From assembly GCF_010686655.1 (NCBI RefSeq), contig NZ_JAAGVY010000023.1, positions 1 through 64,000 on the forward strand: a DNA stretch of 64,000 nucleotides. Reading direction: 5' to 3'. Each line of letters begins with the position of its first letter. Positions within the stretch are counted from its first letter, which is position 1. Positions 35,382-45,900 of the stretch are shown piece by piece. The stretch is from Cryomorpha ignava. GTDB taxonomy: Bacteria; Bacteroidota; Bacteroidia; Flavobacteriales_D; Cryomorphaceae. The notes beneath the pieces were generated by a model, which was given only the letters and a program-made list of their open reading frames with translations, was not told the origin of the DNA and searched no databases. Made by a program: the position numbers and the translations under genes.

Positions 35382-36986
35382 CTACATCTTAACGAACCGT
35401 GCCATCATGCTAACGTCTCCCGATATGCTCAGGATATAAACCCCCGCCGGAAAAGATCGCAGATCAACTGATTGAATCGAATTACTCAAAACCCCCTGGA
35501 TTAAACGTTTTCCGGAAACGGAATAAATAGAGAAAGACTTTCCGGATAGAGTTGAAGCGTGATTGATTTGAAGAAAATCTGATGACGGATTGGGATACAG
35601 TTGCAGTTCTGATTCCTTAGAAATTTTTGAGATATCGGTTGCTGTTTCACTCAACTTCGCAGTAAATGTTTGATAAAAATCTCCCGTAAAACTGTATTCT
35701 TCTGAAAAAGTACAATTGCCCAACATGAATCCGTTGACATAATAACTATTTCCTGCACGGCTCATAGACAAACCACTGGTAGTTCCCGATTGGGTCTGTA
35801 CCCCTTTATACCATTGAGCATCACCAAGAACATCTAGCTTAAGGACAAAAAGGGAACTCTGTGACCCCGGATCAGCGAGCAGGGTATCCTGATTCCAGGT
35901 GAGGTAATTTCTAAAAAACCCAGTTATGGCCAGCCCGTCATTTTCGGCAACCAGAAATTCTCCTTTACCGGGGTTGGCATCGCCTACAGCAAAATTAGGG
36001 ACTTCTTTGGCCCAATGAAGTTCTCCCTGAGGATTATATTTAGCAATATAAAAATCATATACCCAGTTTGGCCCCTCGAGAGCAATATCTCCCATCATAA
36101 CACCGTCGTATAATTCGTCGCTAAAATAGATGGAATTCCCGTCTGGAGATACCCGCACACTCGGCTCCGGGCAGGTCACATCGTCAAAAATACGTATCCA
36201 CTCAAACTCGTGAGAACTATTGTATTTCACAAGAAATTTATTGTAATCTCCGGCTCCTTCCACCGTTGTTCCATTAAAATCTGAGGTGCCATCCTGACTA
36301 AGGCAAGATCCCGTGAGGTATATATTACTTAAAGCATCCACGTCAAGATCATTGGTAAAAACACTATTCTGACTTATCGTCTCAAGATGCTCAAATGTTG
36401 TTGAATTGTATATTTCAATATAACTGTAATCTACAAAGCCATTGCCGTTTAACATCGCATAGAGCAAATCACCTTTCAGGCAAATAGCGGCAGGATTTTG
36501 ATCTCCGACAGTTGACGATGCAGGAATTACATCTTCAATTGCACCTGCCTCTGAAACACGAATAAGCACGCTTTGAGCCGCTGTCTCCGCTACTGGCAGC
36601 ATAAAGTTTCCCAGAATAAGATTGCCATTAAAACTTCCAAATAGAATGCATCCCCCGCTTGTTGTAGCAACAATTTGGTTGATAAACAAGGTGTCGTTCA
36701 AATTTATCGACCAGATGAGGTTACCCTCAGAATCGTAACGTGTAAGATCTATTGATCCCATATTTCCCGCTCCTGTGTCAATAAAACCTTCAGAAGTAAG
36801 CGCAGTAAATTGATCGCCGGTAGCGCTTACCGCAAATGCATCTGTTCCCAAAAACGGATTCCCCGCTTGTGGGTATGGTGATGCCAATACCCAATCGTAC
36901 TGGAATATTTGAGATTGAGCTAATCCCAAATTGAGAGTGAAAAAATAAGCGAATAGTAAAGCGAGGTAAGAGATTGGTTTTCTCAT
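35382..36986 (-). CDS. Secreted T9SS type A cargo, SBBP-like beta-propeller
   Basis: The 534-residue protein begins with a signal peptide (MRKPISYLALLFAYFFTLNL ... AQ) and continues with repeated blades of the kind GDQFTALTSEGF, IYLTGSCLSQDG, LAITGFFRNYLTW, SYYVNGFMLGNC, suggesting a propeller of the SBBP-like class. The type A sorting tail runs from LQLYPNPSSDFLQINHASTL to MARFVKM. I use the ATG at 36986, which gives a proper signal peptide; the frame extends upstream to 37037 without a signal-like sequence. A TACATTTG element lies just before the start (36995-37002 on the minus strand). Confidence 0.85.
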   Translation of the reverse strand: MRKPISYLALLFAYFFTLNLGLAQSQIFQYDWVLASPYPQAGNPFLGTDAFAVSATGDQFTALTSEGFIDTGAGNMGSIDLTRYDSEGNLIWSINLNDTLFINQIVATTSGGCILFGSFNGNLILGNFMLPVAETAAQSVLIRVSEAGAIEDVIPASSTVGDQNPAAICLKGDLLYAMLNGNGFVDYSYIEIYNSTTFEHLETISQNSVFTNDLDVDALSNIYLTGSCLSQDGTSDFNGTTVEGAGDYNKFLVKYNSSHEFEWIRIFDDVTCPEPSVRVSPDGNSIYFSDELYDGVMMGDIALEGPNWVYDFYIAKYNPQGELHWAKEVPNFAVGDANPGKGEFLVAENDGLAITGFFRNYLTWNQDTLLADPGSQSSLFVLKLDVLGDAQWYKGVQTQSGTTSGLSMSRAGNSYYVNGFMLGNCTFSEEYSFTGDFYQTFTAKLSETATDISKISKESELQLYPNPSSDFLQINHASTLSGKSFSIYSVSGKRLIQGVLSNSIQSVDLRSFPAGVYILSISGDVSMMARFVKM

Positions 36987-37042
36987 AGGAGAAACAAATG
37001 TAATCAATTGACGATGAAAGGGTTTTGATGGTTGCACGGTAC

Positions 37043-37070
37043 ACTTAAATTTTACCGTGGCACTTTAGGG
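37043..37070 (+). pseudogene. Relict 3' end of a paralogous membrane-protein gene
   Basis: The stretch CTTAAATTTTACCGTGGCAC plus TTTAGGGT matches 24 of 28 bases of 37971-37998, the last codons and stop of the membrane protein gene that follows. In the same frame it reads LNFTVAL and stop, against LNFAVAF and stop. It looks like all that remains of an earlier tandem copy. The gap 36987-37213 holds no other coding sign. Confidence 0.4.
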
Positions 37071-37213
37071 TTGTTTTTGTCCACCAAAACTTACAGGAAG
37101 TGACAATACCTATACAGGGCCCAATTGGAAATCGACTATTACTAAAAGTGCTTATAATTGCCCGTTTCAATTAAAAGGGTAAATTCGAAACTGGTTTTCT
37201 ATGAATAAAAACT

Positions 37214-37995
37214 ATGACGGTGATGGGCATTCCAAAGCGAATTAATGCAATCAGGATTTTAACCCTTTTTTTATTGATATTGTGCGTAAATCAAGCGAAC
37301 GCGCAATCAAATTACTGGGACGTAATAATGCTAAAAAGTGCCGAAGTGATTAGAGGCACAATCACTGATAGCATCCCCTCTGAGAGCGTTACAATTCTGG
37401 CAGGAGACACTGCGAGCAGAATCATAGCAAACGAAGAAATTGCCCTCATCACTTCAGAGGTGAGACGATATGCTTACACCAAAAAAGTGGTGACCGGGAA
37501 AAAGAGTTATAGCACTGAAAGATCTGCCTATTATCAAGGAATTTTCTCGGCTGGTTTTGGAATACCTTTATCTGAATCAAGTGTTTCAATATTAACTTCA
37601 TTAACGGTTTTGGTTTTTATGATGTACTCTCCATGGGGGTCGGTATCGGACTTAGGCTACCCTTAGAGAGAGAAGCAGTCATAATACCTTTGTTTTTCGA
37701 TATGCGCTTACGCCCCATGAATACAAAAATTTCTCCTGTGTTCGTTCTCGGTTTGGGTGGGAGTTTTCAGCCAAATTTAGAATGGGCGAATACTGGTCCC
37801 ATACTCATGCTAAAAGGAGGAATTTCTATAAAAAATTCTGGTAAGTCTTCAGTAATGATAACCATTGGTTACGAAAATTTTGACATTTTAAATACGGTAG
37901 AAAACCGCAGAGGTAATTTCTTTACAGGATTCGGCCCTTCAGAAACCCGGGAAACCATTCGAACCCTAACCTTAAATTTTGCAGTGGCATTTTAG
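37214..37995 (+). pseudogene. Outer-membrane beta-barrel-like protein gene with a frameshift
   Basis: The first frame gives a signal peptide (about 1-31, ending NAQ), then a short domain (VIMLKSAEVIRGTITDSIP) and loses barrel character after SESSVS near 37,589, ending at 37666. The next frame is open from 37576 and gives INFINGFGFYDVLSMGVGIG and further barrel-like strands to TLNFAVAF at 37995. The last aromatic residue is typical of outer-membrane barrels. The two parts together make about 260 residues. One lost base near 37,589 would explain the break. The second frame could start at ATG 37633 but would lack a signal peptide. Confidence 0.65.
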
Positions 37996-38052
37996 GGTCA
38001 ATCGGTTTTAAGTCACTAAAGACTCCTTACCCCTTTCGCCCAATAATCATAG

Positions 38053-38274
38053 CTACCGGCTGATTCTGAATAATGTGCCCTTCCCGACTGCGAAGAAGCG
38101 GCTGCGATCAAGAGCCATTTCGGCTTGAACCTGCCTCCCTTCTTTCAAAGTGCAATTTCCAATACCCTCATACAGAGGTTTGTCCTTAAACATCCCGCTC
38201 TTTAATGCGCCTTCAAACTCGGTACATGTGCCAAACGAGGACCTCTTTTTTTGCTGACCGATCCGCAATGAGTC
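38053..38274 (-). other. Open stretch with protein-like sequence, possible gene remnant
   Basis: The minus strand is open for about 70 codons and reads like a real protein (FGTCTEFEGALKSGMFKDK, then LYEGIGNCTLKEGRQVQAEM), but it has only a TTG to start and no recognisable domain. It lies just after the stop of the hybrid sensor gene. It may be the end of a lost gene. I see nothing else in 37996-38290. Confidence 0.25.
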
Positions 38275-38290
38275 AGTAGCTTTTCAGCCC

Positions 38291-41200
38291 TCAATCAGCC
38301 ATTTCTCCATCTGAAGTCCTGAATTGCTTCTGGTAATCAGTAGGGCTCATGCCGTAAGTATCTGCAAAGCACTTTGAAAAATAGCTATGGGTATTAAACC
38401 CTGTCATAAAGGCCACTTCAGAAATATTGGCATCCTTTACTTCCAGCAGTTCGCGGGCTTTTTCAATGCGCACCCGACGTATGAGTGTGCCGGTGGAGTA
38501 ACCCGTAAGTGCCTTTAGCTTTCGGTGAAGCTGTGTACGACTCATCGCCGCTACCTGGCAGAGATGATCTACGCCAATTCCGGTATCAGAAAGGTGAGAC
38601 TCGATGTAAGTCTGCAATTTGCCAATAAAAGCATCTTCGGCGTTGTCGCGACCAGTTTTTTGAATCTTAATGACAGAAGCCCTGTGCAGATTCCAGGTTT
38701 GAGCCCGCAAAACGAGCAGATTTTTTAGCAAGGCGAGAAGCTCTGTTTCGTAAAAAGGTTTGGTAAGGTACGCGTCGGCTCCTTTGGTAAGTCCCGCTTC
38801 ACGGTCGGTACGGTTCGTTTTTGCTGTTAGCATAATAACGGGAATGTGGCTCGTGCTTTGGTTGGCTTTGACTTTTTCAAGAAATTTCAATCCATCCATC
38901 ACAGGCATCATAACGTCGCACAATACCGCATCTGGAATGTGGGCTATAGCCAGGTCGAAGGCTTCCTGTCCATTTGCCGCCTCAATCACAGCATACTGTT
39001 CAGCGAGGCAAGTGTGTAAGAAGCTTCGCAAATCGTCATTGTCTTCGGCGACGAGTACTACTGGTTTTTCATCGTTCAAGTGTTTCTCATCTGCGCCAAT
39101 ATCACCTTCATCTTCTTCAAATTCGTCAACAGGCGTGCGCTCGATGTGGCCATCAAGGAGGTGCTGCCCCTTATCCGTTTCCGGAATGGGCAATGTAACA
39201 GAAAACTTACTTCCCTCACCTAGTGTGCTTTCCAGCCTCAGGTCGCCGCCATATATTCGGGTAAGTTCGCGTACGAGAGCCAGCCCAATACCCGTGCCAC
39301 CACCCGCATTGTTGCTACCTTCGCGGCTGCGGTAATAGCGGTCGAATATGCGCTTTTGGTCGAATGGGGCGATTCCAGGACCAGTGTCTGCGACCTCCAA
39401 ATAAAGCCTGCTATCGCCGTCTTTGACTTCAAAACGCAGATACACATCTACCCTGCCGTTTTTGTCAGTATATTTTATGGCATTGGAAAGAAGGTTGTAA
39501 GTAATCTTTTCCAAGGCACCGGGATCAAAGAGAACTTCGCGGTGCGGATCAGAACAATGCAGTTGCAAGCTAATTTGCTTGCTATTTGCCAAGGGAGCAA
39601 ATGAGTCGACTATTTCGCGCACAAAGCGCACCACTTCGCCTCTGGCATGATCGATATGCATCATTCCGCTATCAATCTTGCTCAGGTCGAGAAGCTGGTT
39701 TATCAGACGTAGCAGCTGATTGGCGCTTCGGTGTATCCGCCGCAATTCGGTGCGCTCTTCCGGTACTTCCGTATTTGCCAGAAGGCGCTGAATGGGATTG
39801 ATGATAAGCGTAATCGGCGTTCTGAATTCGTGCGTAATATTTGAGAAAAACTCGTTTTTTAATCGATCCACTTCCTGGAGTCTGCCAGCTTCAAGGCGCT
39901 GGTTGTTGAAGCTGTATTGCAGCCTTATCCGGTTAGTCCGAACCTTGTACAAGGCATGCACTACTGCTATCAGAAGCAAAATATAAACCGCATAAGCCCA
40001 GCCCGTTTGCCACCAGGGTGCCAAAATGGTAAGTGTGATGGCGATGCCCTCTTCATTCCAAATTCCATTGCTGTTGGTAGCCAGCACCCGAAACTTGTAC
40101 TTCCCTGGGGCGAGATTGGCATAGGTGGCGGTACGTTCAGTCATTGGCGGCGACCAATCCTTGTCAACACCTTCCATCAGTGTGCTGAATTGATTCTTGC
40201 CCGGTGCACGAAAATCGAGAGTGGTGTAGTTAAAAGTCACCACATTGTCGTTCCAGGGCAGGGTTATTGTTTTCGCGAAAGGTATGGGTTTATCGATAAG
40301 ATCAGGGTACGTGGCCGGGGTAAGCACATCGTTGAAACTCTTCACTTGGGTAAATGCCATTTGCGGTGCCACGGTGTCGAGCGATACTTTAAGCGGATCG
40401 AAAGCCACTATACCCTCCAGCGATTCAAACCAAAGGTGTCCATTGTTGATGATTCCATACATGAATCGGTTAAATTCGTTGGTGGGCAAGCCATCCTCAC
40501 GTGTAAAGTGAGAGAAAGACATTGATCTGGTATCGATGCGGATAAGGCCATTATTGGTACTGATCCAGAGCGTGCCGAGTACATCAGGCAGTATGCCGTA
40601 AATTACAAGATTGGACAAGCCCTCTTTTTCTGTATACCGAGTAGTTGTACCAGTAGATTTCTGAAGTTTAATGAGTCCACCACCTTCTGTTCCTACCCAT
40701 AAATAATCATCGGGCACCAGCGGATCATTTAATAGGGAGAGCACGCCATAATTAAGAGCCGAATTGATGTTGCGATAGTGTGTAGCATTCCGAATGGTGG
40801 GATCGTATCGCACGAGGCCTTCGTCGGTTCCAAGCCAAAAAATGCCCTTTCGATCAGAAAGAATCGTACTCACCGTGGTGGTAGAATTAGGTTGATCGAG
40901 CACAACGTGCTTTTGGAAAGTCCAGTTGTTTTCATCAAACAATGCAATCTCCTTGCCGAGCGATATCCACAACTTGCCTTTGGAATCGAAATAGACAATC
41001 TGAACTAAGGGCAAATTGAAATCTTTGCGCTGAATCAACTTCATGTAAGGGTCGTATTCGCGAAGCTCACGGAGCCCATCCTTACCGTTTAAAAATACCC
41101 AGTAATGCCCTCTATTGTCGCGGATGGCCTTGTGTGCAAATTGCGTAGAAATGTGGGCAGGTAAGTGAGACTGGGTAGGGAAAATCTGGTTATCAGAAAA

Positions 41201-42403
41201 AGGCATGTTTCGCTCTGATAGCGGGTCGTAGTACGTTTTGGAAGGTTGGGTCTCGGTAGGAAGCCGCACAAAATGTGGATTGCCTTTTTGAATGAAAAAA
41301 GACTCTCCCGACTTGGGATTCCGGAGTTCGTGTAGCTCTGCTTTGAGATCGTGCACCGAGAAGTTAGCGCTTTTCAAATCGCCACGCATTAAGCCGTAAC
41401 CGGCCGTTCCGCCCCAAACAAGGTCACTTCTCGTAAAAGCGAGCGAAATAAAAAATCGATCCGATCCATTTATTTCATTTGGAACAAGCGTTTCAGAATC
41501 GAATTTGAAGAGCCGATTACTTGCGCTTTCAAATTCGGTGAAATTGTAAACGCTCACCCAAATTGCACCTTTTGGGTCGACCTCTATGGCTCTTATGGCA
41601 CTTCCCTGGGTAAATTCATTTGGCAGTGGCTCGAGAAAAATGCCTTCAATAGGCCGATATATATATAACCGCGCAGATCCATACCATATCCGGTCTTTTC
41701 GATCAATAGCCATGTGGCTTACAGGCGAATCGTTGATTTGCCTGAACTCTTCTTTTGCTCCTGATGTTTCTAAGGCTTTCGCCACAAATAGCCCTGAATT
41801 GCAACCCATGTAAACGTGACCGGAGCTCGAAATGCGCACCACCATTGTCCTTGCCAATTCGGTAACAGAGTAAGCCGGGAATTTCTCAATCAACAACAAC
41901 TCATAAACTTCAGAATCGAACTCACTCGCATTGCTTACCACAACTTTGAAAAGTCCTTTTGAACTCCCCAGCCACATATTGCCATACGGGTCTTCCGCAA
42001 TGCTATGAATCGGGTTTTTCGATAAATCATCAGATTCCGGTTCGGCAATTCGGCGAAATAGTTCGGTCGTCGGGTCGTATATGGCCACCCCATCAGCGGT
42101 TCCGATCCAGATTCTGGAGCCACTGTCTTCATATAGCGATAACACTTGGTTGGCCGGTAGAGATTTCGGGTCATCCGGGTTATGGCGAAAGGGAATAAAA
42201 TCGGTACCGTCAAAGCGGTTTAAGCCATCAGAAGTGCCAATCCAGAGAAAACCTGTTTTGTCCACTAGCATAGTTCGCACCATATTTTGGGTGAGCCCGT
42301 CGTCAATGGTGAGCGTCTGAAACCTTAGGTCGTAATTCGCCATTTGACTACTCGCGCTGCACGCAATAATCATCAGAACGAACCAGAGTAAAACGATTCG
42401 CAT
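38291..42403 (-). CDS. Hybrid two-component system (propeller sensor, kinase, receiver, AraC)
   Basis: The 1370-residue one-protein signalling system has a signal peptide, about 14 two-component propeller repeats (pattern LWIGTSDGLNRFD, FLWLGTDEGLVRYDP, LWISTNNGLIRID), a Y_Y_Y domain, a membrane segment near 801-820, HisKA with H in NITHEFRTPI near 856, HATPase (ADTGPGIAPFD), receiver with D in CDVMMPVMDG near 1164, and an AraC domain ending YGMSPTDYQKQF. Such HTCS proteins usually regulate glycan-use loci; here none is near, and the divergent neighbour is the giant adhesin operon. The ATG at 42403 is chosen for its signal peptide; 42424 is also possible. Confidence 0.92.
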   Translation of the reverse strand: MRIVLLWFVLMIIACSASSQMANYDLRFQTLTIDDGLTQNMVRTMLVDKTGFLWIGTSDGLNRFDGTDFIPFRHNPDDPKSLPANQVLSLYEDSGSRIWIGTADGVAIYDPTTELFRRIAEPESDDLSKNPIHSIAEDPYGNMWLGSSKGLFKVVVSNASEFDSEVYELLLIEKFPAYSVTELARTMVVRISSSGHVYMGCNSGLFVAKALETSGAKEEFRQINDSPVSHMAIDRKDRIWYGSARLYIYRPIEGIFLEPLPNEFTQGSAIRAIEVDPKGAIWVSVYNFTEFESASNRLFKFDSETLVPNEINGSDRFFISLAFTRSDLVWGGTAGYGLMRGDLKSANFSVHDLKAELHELRNPKSGESFFIQKGNPHFVRLPTETQPSKTYYDPLSERNMPFSDNQIFPTQSHLPAHISTQFAHKAIRDNRGHYWVFLNGKDGLRELREYDPYMKLIQRKDFNLPLVQIVYFDSKGKLWISLGKEIALFDENNWTFQKHVVLDQPNSTTTVSTILSDRKGIFWLGTDEGLVRYDPTIRNATHYRNINSALNYGVLSLLNDPLVPDDYLWVGTEGGGLIKLQKSTGTTTRYTEKEGLSNLVIYGILPDVLGTLWISTNNGLIRIDTRSMSFSHFTREDGLPTNEFNRFMYGIINNGHLWFESLEGIVAFDPLKVSLDTVAPQMAFTQVKSFNDVLTPATYPDLIDKPIPFAKTITLPWNDNVVTFNYTTLDFRAPGKNQFSTLMEGVDKDWSPPMTERTATYANLAPGKYKFRVLATNSNGIWNEEGIAITLTILAPWWQTGWAYAVYILLLIAVVHALYKVRTNRIRLQYSFNNQRLEAGRLQEVDRLKNEFFSNITHEFRTPITLIINPIQRLLANTEVPEERTELRRIHRSANQLLRLINQLLDLSKIDSGMMHIDHARGEVVRFVREIVDSFAPLANSKQISLQLHCSDPHREVLFDPGALEKITYNLLSNAIKYTDKNGRVDVYLRFEVKDGDSRLYLEVADTGPGIAPFDQKRIFDRYYRSREGSNNAGGGTGIGLALVRELTRIYGGDLRLESTLGEGSKFSVTLPIPETDKGQHLLDGHIERTPVDEFEEDEGDIGADEKHLNDEKPVVLVAEDNDDLRSFLHTCLAEQYAVIEAANGQEAFDLAIAHIPDAVLCDVMMPVMDGLKFLEKVKANQSTSHIPVIMLTAKTNRTDREAGLTKGADAYLTKPFYETELLALLKNLLVLRAQTWNLHRASVIKIQKTGRDNAEDAFIGKLQTYIESHLSDTGIGVDHLCQVAAMSRTQLHRKLKALTGYSTGTLIRRVRIEKARELLEVKDANISEVAFMTGFNTHSYFSKCFADTYGMSPTDYQKQFRTSDGEMAD

Positions 42404-42958
42404 AAGGGGTGGGCGCACTATCATGACGTAAAGGTGAGAAAACCAGAGACAATTTGAAAGTTGAAAGTGCATTTTGAAACCATTGTGATAGCCTTTGAGA
42501 TGGAATTGATAGGCTGGTGGAATTAAAGCATGAAATATGGGTAGATCTTCCGGAACTATTCTTTGACCTATACCTGCATGAGTCCATAATTCCAAAATTT
42601 CACCTACAATCATCCGACCCGGAATTCCTGAATACAATTGCAAGAATGCACCAATGTTTTGCAACTCGCCAAAGGTGTGTAACCTTCATATATATGAGCT
42701 ATTTGAGTTGTGATTGGCATCAGAGACCCGGAACAATAATGGCAGATTTTAGACCGATTCTGACAATGTATTCCCGAAGGTTGTAAGGATTTGGAACGCT
42801 GGTTTTAGCAACAAACAGGCAGGAGCGGCATCTTTGTTTCGGGAATTGTTTGGCTCTAATTAATTCATTCAATGTCCACCAAAATTTTACCTGTAAACGC
42901 ATCCTCTTTCCAATACTCCACCATCGAAATTGCTTTCTGATCTTTAAAAATCCATATA
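42404..42958. other. Divergent intergenic region before the adhesin operon
   Basis: The 555 bases separate the hybrid sensor from the giant adhesin gene and should hold both promoters; I find no clear TAnnTTTG box. On the minus strand from about 42,961 to a TGA at 42865 the frame reads FKDQKAISMVEYWKEDAF and GKILVDIE, which resembles the C-terminal end of a zinc-type dehydrogenase/quinone reductase and may be a relict; this is weak. Confidence 0.3.
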
Positions 42959-45900
42959 ATGAAGAAGTCAAGTACCATCCTAAAAAGTATCTGCATAAGG
43001 CTGTCGTTCTTATGTACTTTAGCAATTACCGGTCATTTTGCACAAGCTCAGGGACCCCCGGCTTATCAGGATGATTGGTCGAATCTAGTTTTTTTCGAAT
43101 GCAATGGAATTGTAACAGCGCAGTACGCGATTTATTATGATTATTTTAACGTTGCACTTTCGGATGCACTCTTCGCATACACCGGCTTCGAGCAATATGA
43201 GTGGGGTGTAGATTTCCAGCTGAAGTTCGGAAATGACATATCCTGGACCACTATAGCAAAATACAGGCTCTTTCCTCCCGTAGGTACCTTGCCGCCAGGC
43301 TATGTTCTATTGAAAAATGTATTCAGCAATTTCACACCTTACAGACTCGCTTATAGAACTTACAATCAAAGCGAGTATACTTTTTACACCGACTTTTTTG
43401 ACAACAACGATCCGTACATGATATACACCACTTTCGTGGATCTGGGCGACCACATAGGTGAAAATATGCAGTTTCGTCTTGCAAATGGAACATGGTCATC
43501 AGGGGGTGTAAGTCCCGATTTTGCGGACGCACTTATTCCTCCTCAGCCGGCGTTGAGTAATTTTTTAGCTTCTAATAATACCTCCTGCGAGGGAGTAAGC
43601 CTTGAGTGGACTTATCCTCCAAATATCTGTAGCCAAACCCGCGTAAATATTGAGCGGAGCAATGGCAGTCCGGGAAGCCCTTTTGAACTTATTGCTTCGA
43701 TTCCCTATATGGACGGGACATATCTTGATTTGAATGTTGAGAGTGGAGATGAATATATCTATAGGGCTTATATGGAAAATCAATTGGCTCCCACAAATGA
43801 GTCAGGTACGAGTTTCAATAGCGGGCCGCTTTCGGCAAATGTTATTGGTATGCGCAAAGCCCCTCAGCCACCCCCACCCGGTTTTTCCGTGTCCACCACA
43901 AATTGCACTGACAATGTATCCCTCACCTGGAATTTTGTAAACGGCACAGATAGCCTTGAAATATTTCGCGATGGCGCTTCAGTAGGTGCAGTGGCCGGCA
44001 GCGTAACCAACTTCAGCGATCCGGTTCCCGACAGCGATACAGGTTTCAATTACACCATCCGGGCAAAAAATAATTGTGGTTGGGGGCCTTTTTCACAGGA
44101 GTTGGAAGGGGTGTCACCCGGTCTTCCGATCGGTTCGGCCAATGTGCTGCTAGAGATTCTTCCTGGCGAAGGCATTCAAATAGACTGGGAGCCGGTGATC
44201 GGCGTCGATTCTTACCGCGTGGAGCGCACCCAGGTCGGCGGGGGCGGGGGAACCTTCTTTGAGGTGGACAACGATTTGACCACTTTTATGGATGGGTCGA
44301 TTCTGGCCTGCCAAACCTATGAATACCGGGTGCGTTCGGTGAATGGCTGTGCGCCCAATGGAGTACCCAGCGATTCCACCCGTTTTGGGAACCTGGTGCC
44401 CGATCTTTCCAATACATTCAATCCAAATGCCTTGAGCGGATCGAAGGGTTTCTTCTCAAACCGTGTGGAAGTGAGCTGGACGGTGGCCAACAACAACAAT
44501 ATCCTCAACGGATTCAAAATTTACCGGAAGCAGCTTGGTTCTGACGAAGACTCGGTGCAGGTGGCATCTGAAACCTCCGGAACCAACCTTTACATCGACA
44601 ATTTTGCCGATGCCGGGGTACTCTACGCATACACCATCGTGGGCGAAACGCAGTGCGAATCGGCTACGCTCTATACCAATGCCGTGCAAACCGTGGGCTT
44701 TCGGCGTCCTTTTGGCACCGTAACCGGAAAAGTGACCTATACCGGCGGAATTGCCGTGGAAGGTGTGAAGATTGCTGCCGAGAGCACATCCCAGATTTTC
44801 GGTAAAAGCGTCCTGCTCGATGGGAGTTCGCAGATTGATGTGGCGCATGATACCGACCTGAACCCCGATACGGCCTTCCTCATGGAAGCCTGGGTTCGAC
44901 CCACCGCACTTTCGGGTACAGCAGTCTTTTTCCAAAAGGGATCGGACTACTATGCGCAGTATGATGCGCTGGCTGACATCATGGAATTTGGTATTACAGC
45001 GACTGATGGAACCGGCTATACCCTGACGCATTCAGACCCGGATTTCGCACTGAATAATTACAGTCACCTCGCCTTTCAGCTCTATCAGGACAGCCTGCAG
45101 CTATTCATCAATGGGCAGCAGGTAGCATCCACCTTCACCACCACCGATGCCGCTGTGGAAGCCGGTGCAGATGACTTCATTCTGGGCAACGGTTTTCAGG
45201 GCCACATGGACGAGGTGCGCTTTTGGAAAGCCGGAAAGGATTCCCTTCAAATGGCCCAGGACCACAGCAGACTTATGCTGGGCGGTGAAGCCAATCTACG
45301 TCTGTACCTGCGTATGGACGAAGGCTACGGATCTTTTGCCTACGATGTATCGAAAGTGGGCAATTCCTTTAACCGGAACCATGGAAGCTTTGCGGGCAAC
45401 ATCGTTTTTTCGGAAACCATACCCAGTGTGAACCAGTTGAGCATCGCGGCCTACACCAATGCCCTTGGCAATTATACCATGAGCATACCTTACAACAATA
45501 CCGGTGAGAGTTTCGTGCTCACGCCTTCATTTCTCATACACCAGTTCGATCCCTCCACCAGGGCCCTTTTTGTGGGCGATGGCTCCGCTGTTTTCAACAA
45601 TATTGACTTTGAAGATATATCCAGCTTTATGGTTTCGGGCACCGTTTTTTATGACAATACATCCTGTCCGGCGCCAGGCATAGGTCTCTTTATAGATGGC
45701 AATCCCGTGATAGAAGATGGCCTTCCCCTGGAAACGTCCAATGACGGAAGTTTTTCCATACAGGTTCCCATCGGCCTGCACCATATCACTGTGCAGAAGC
45801 AGAACCATACTTTTTCTGTTGGCCGTTTTCCGGAAACGGGGAAATACAATTTTCAGGACGACCTTGCCAATATCGAATTTCAGGATGCCACGCTGATCAC

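Noticed and set aside
35242-35439. 65-codon plus-strand frame
   Set aside because: It overlaps the conserved sorting tail of the minus-strand cargo gene by 58 bases, has no recognisable family and no promoter.
42720-43025. 101-codon minus-strand frame before the giant gene
   Set aside because: It covers the start of the giant gene and its signal peptide, and its sequence has no domain; a different minus frame nearby (to 42865) is a better but still weak relict candidate.
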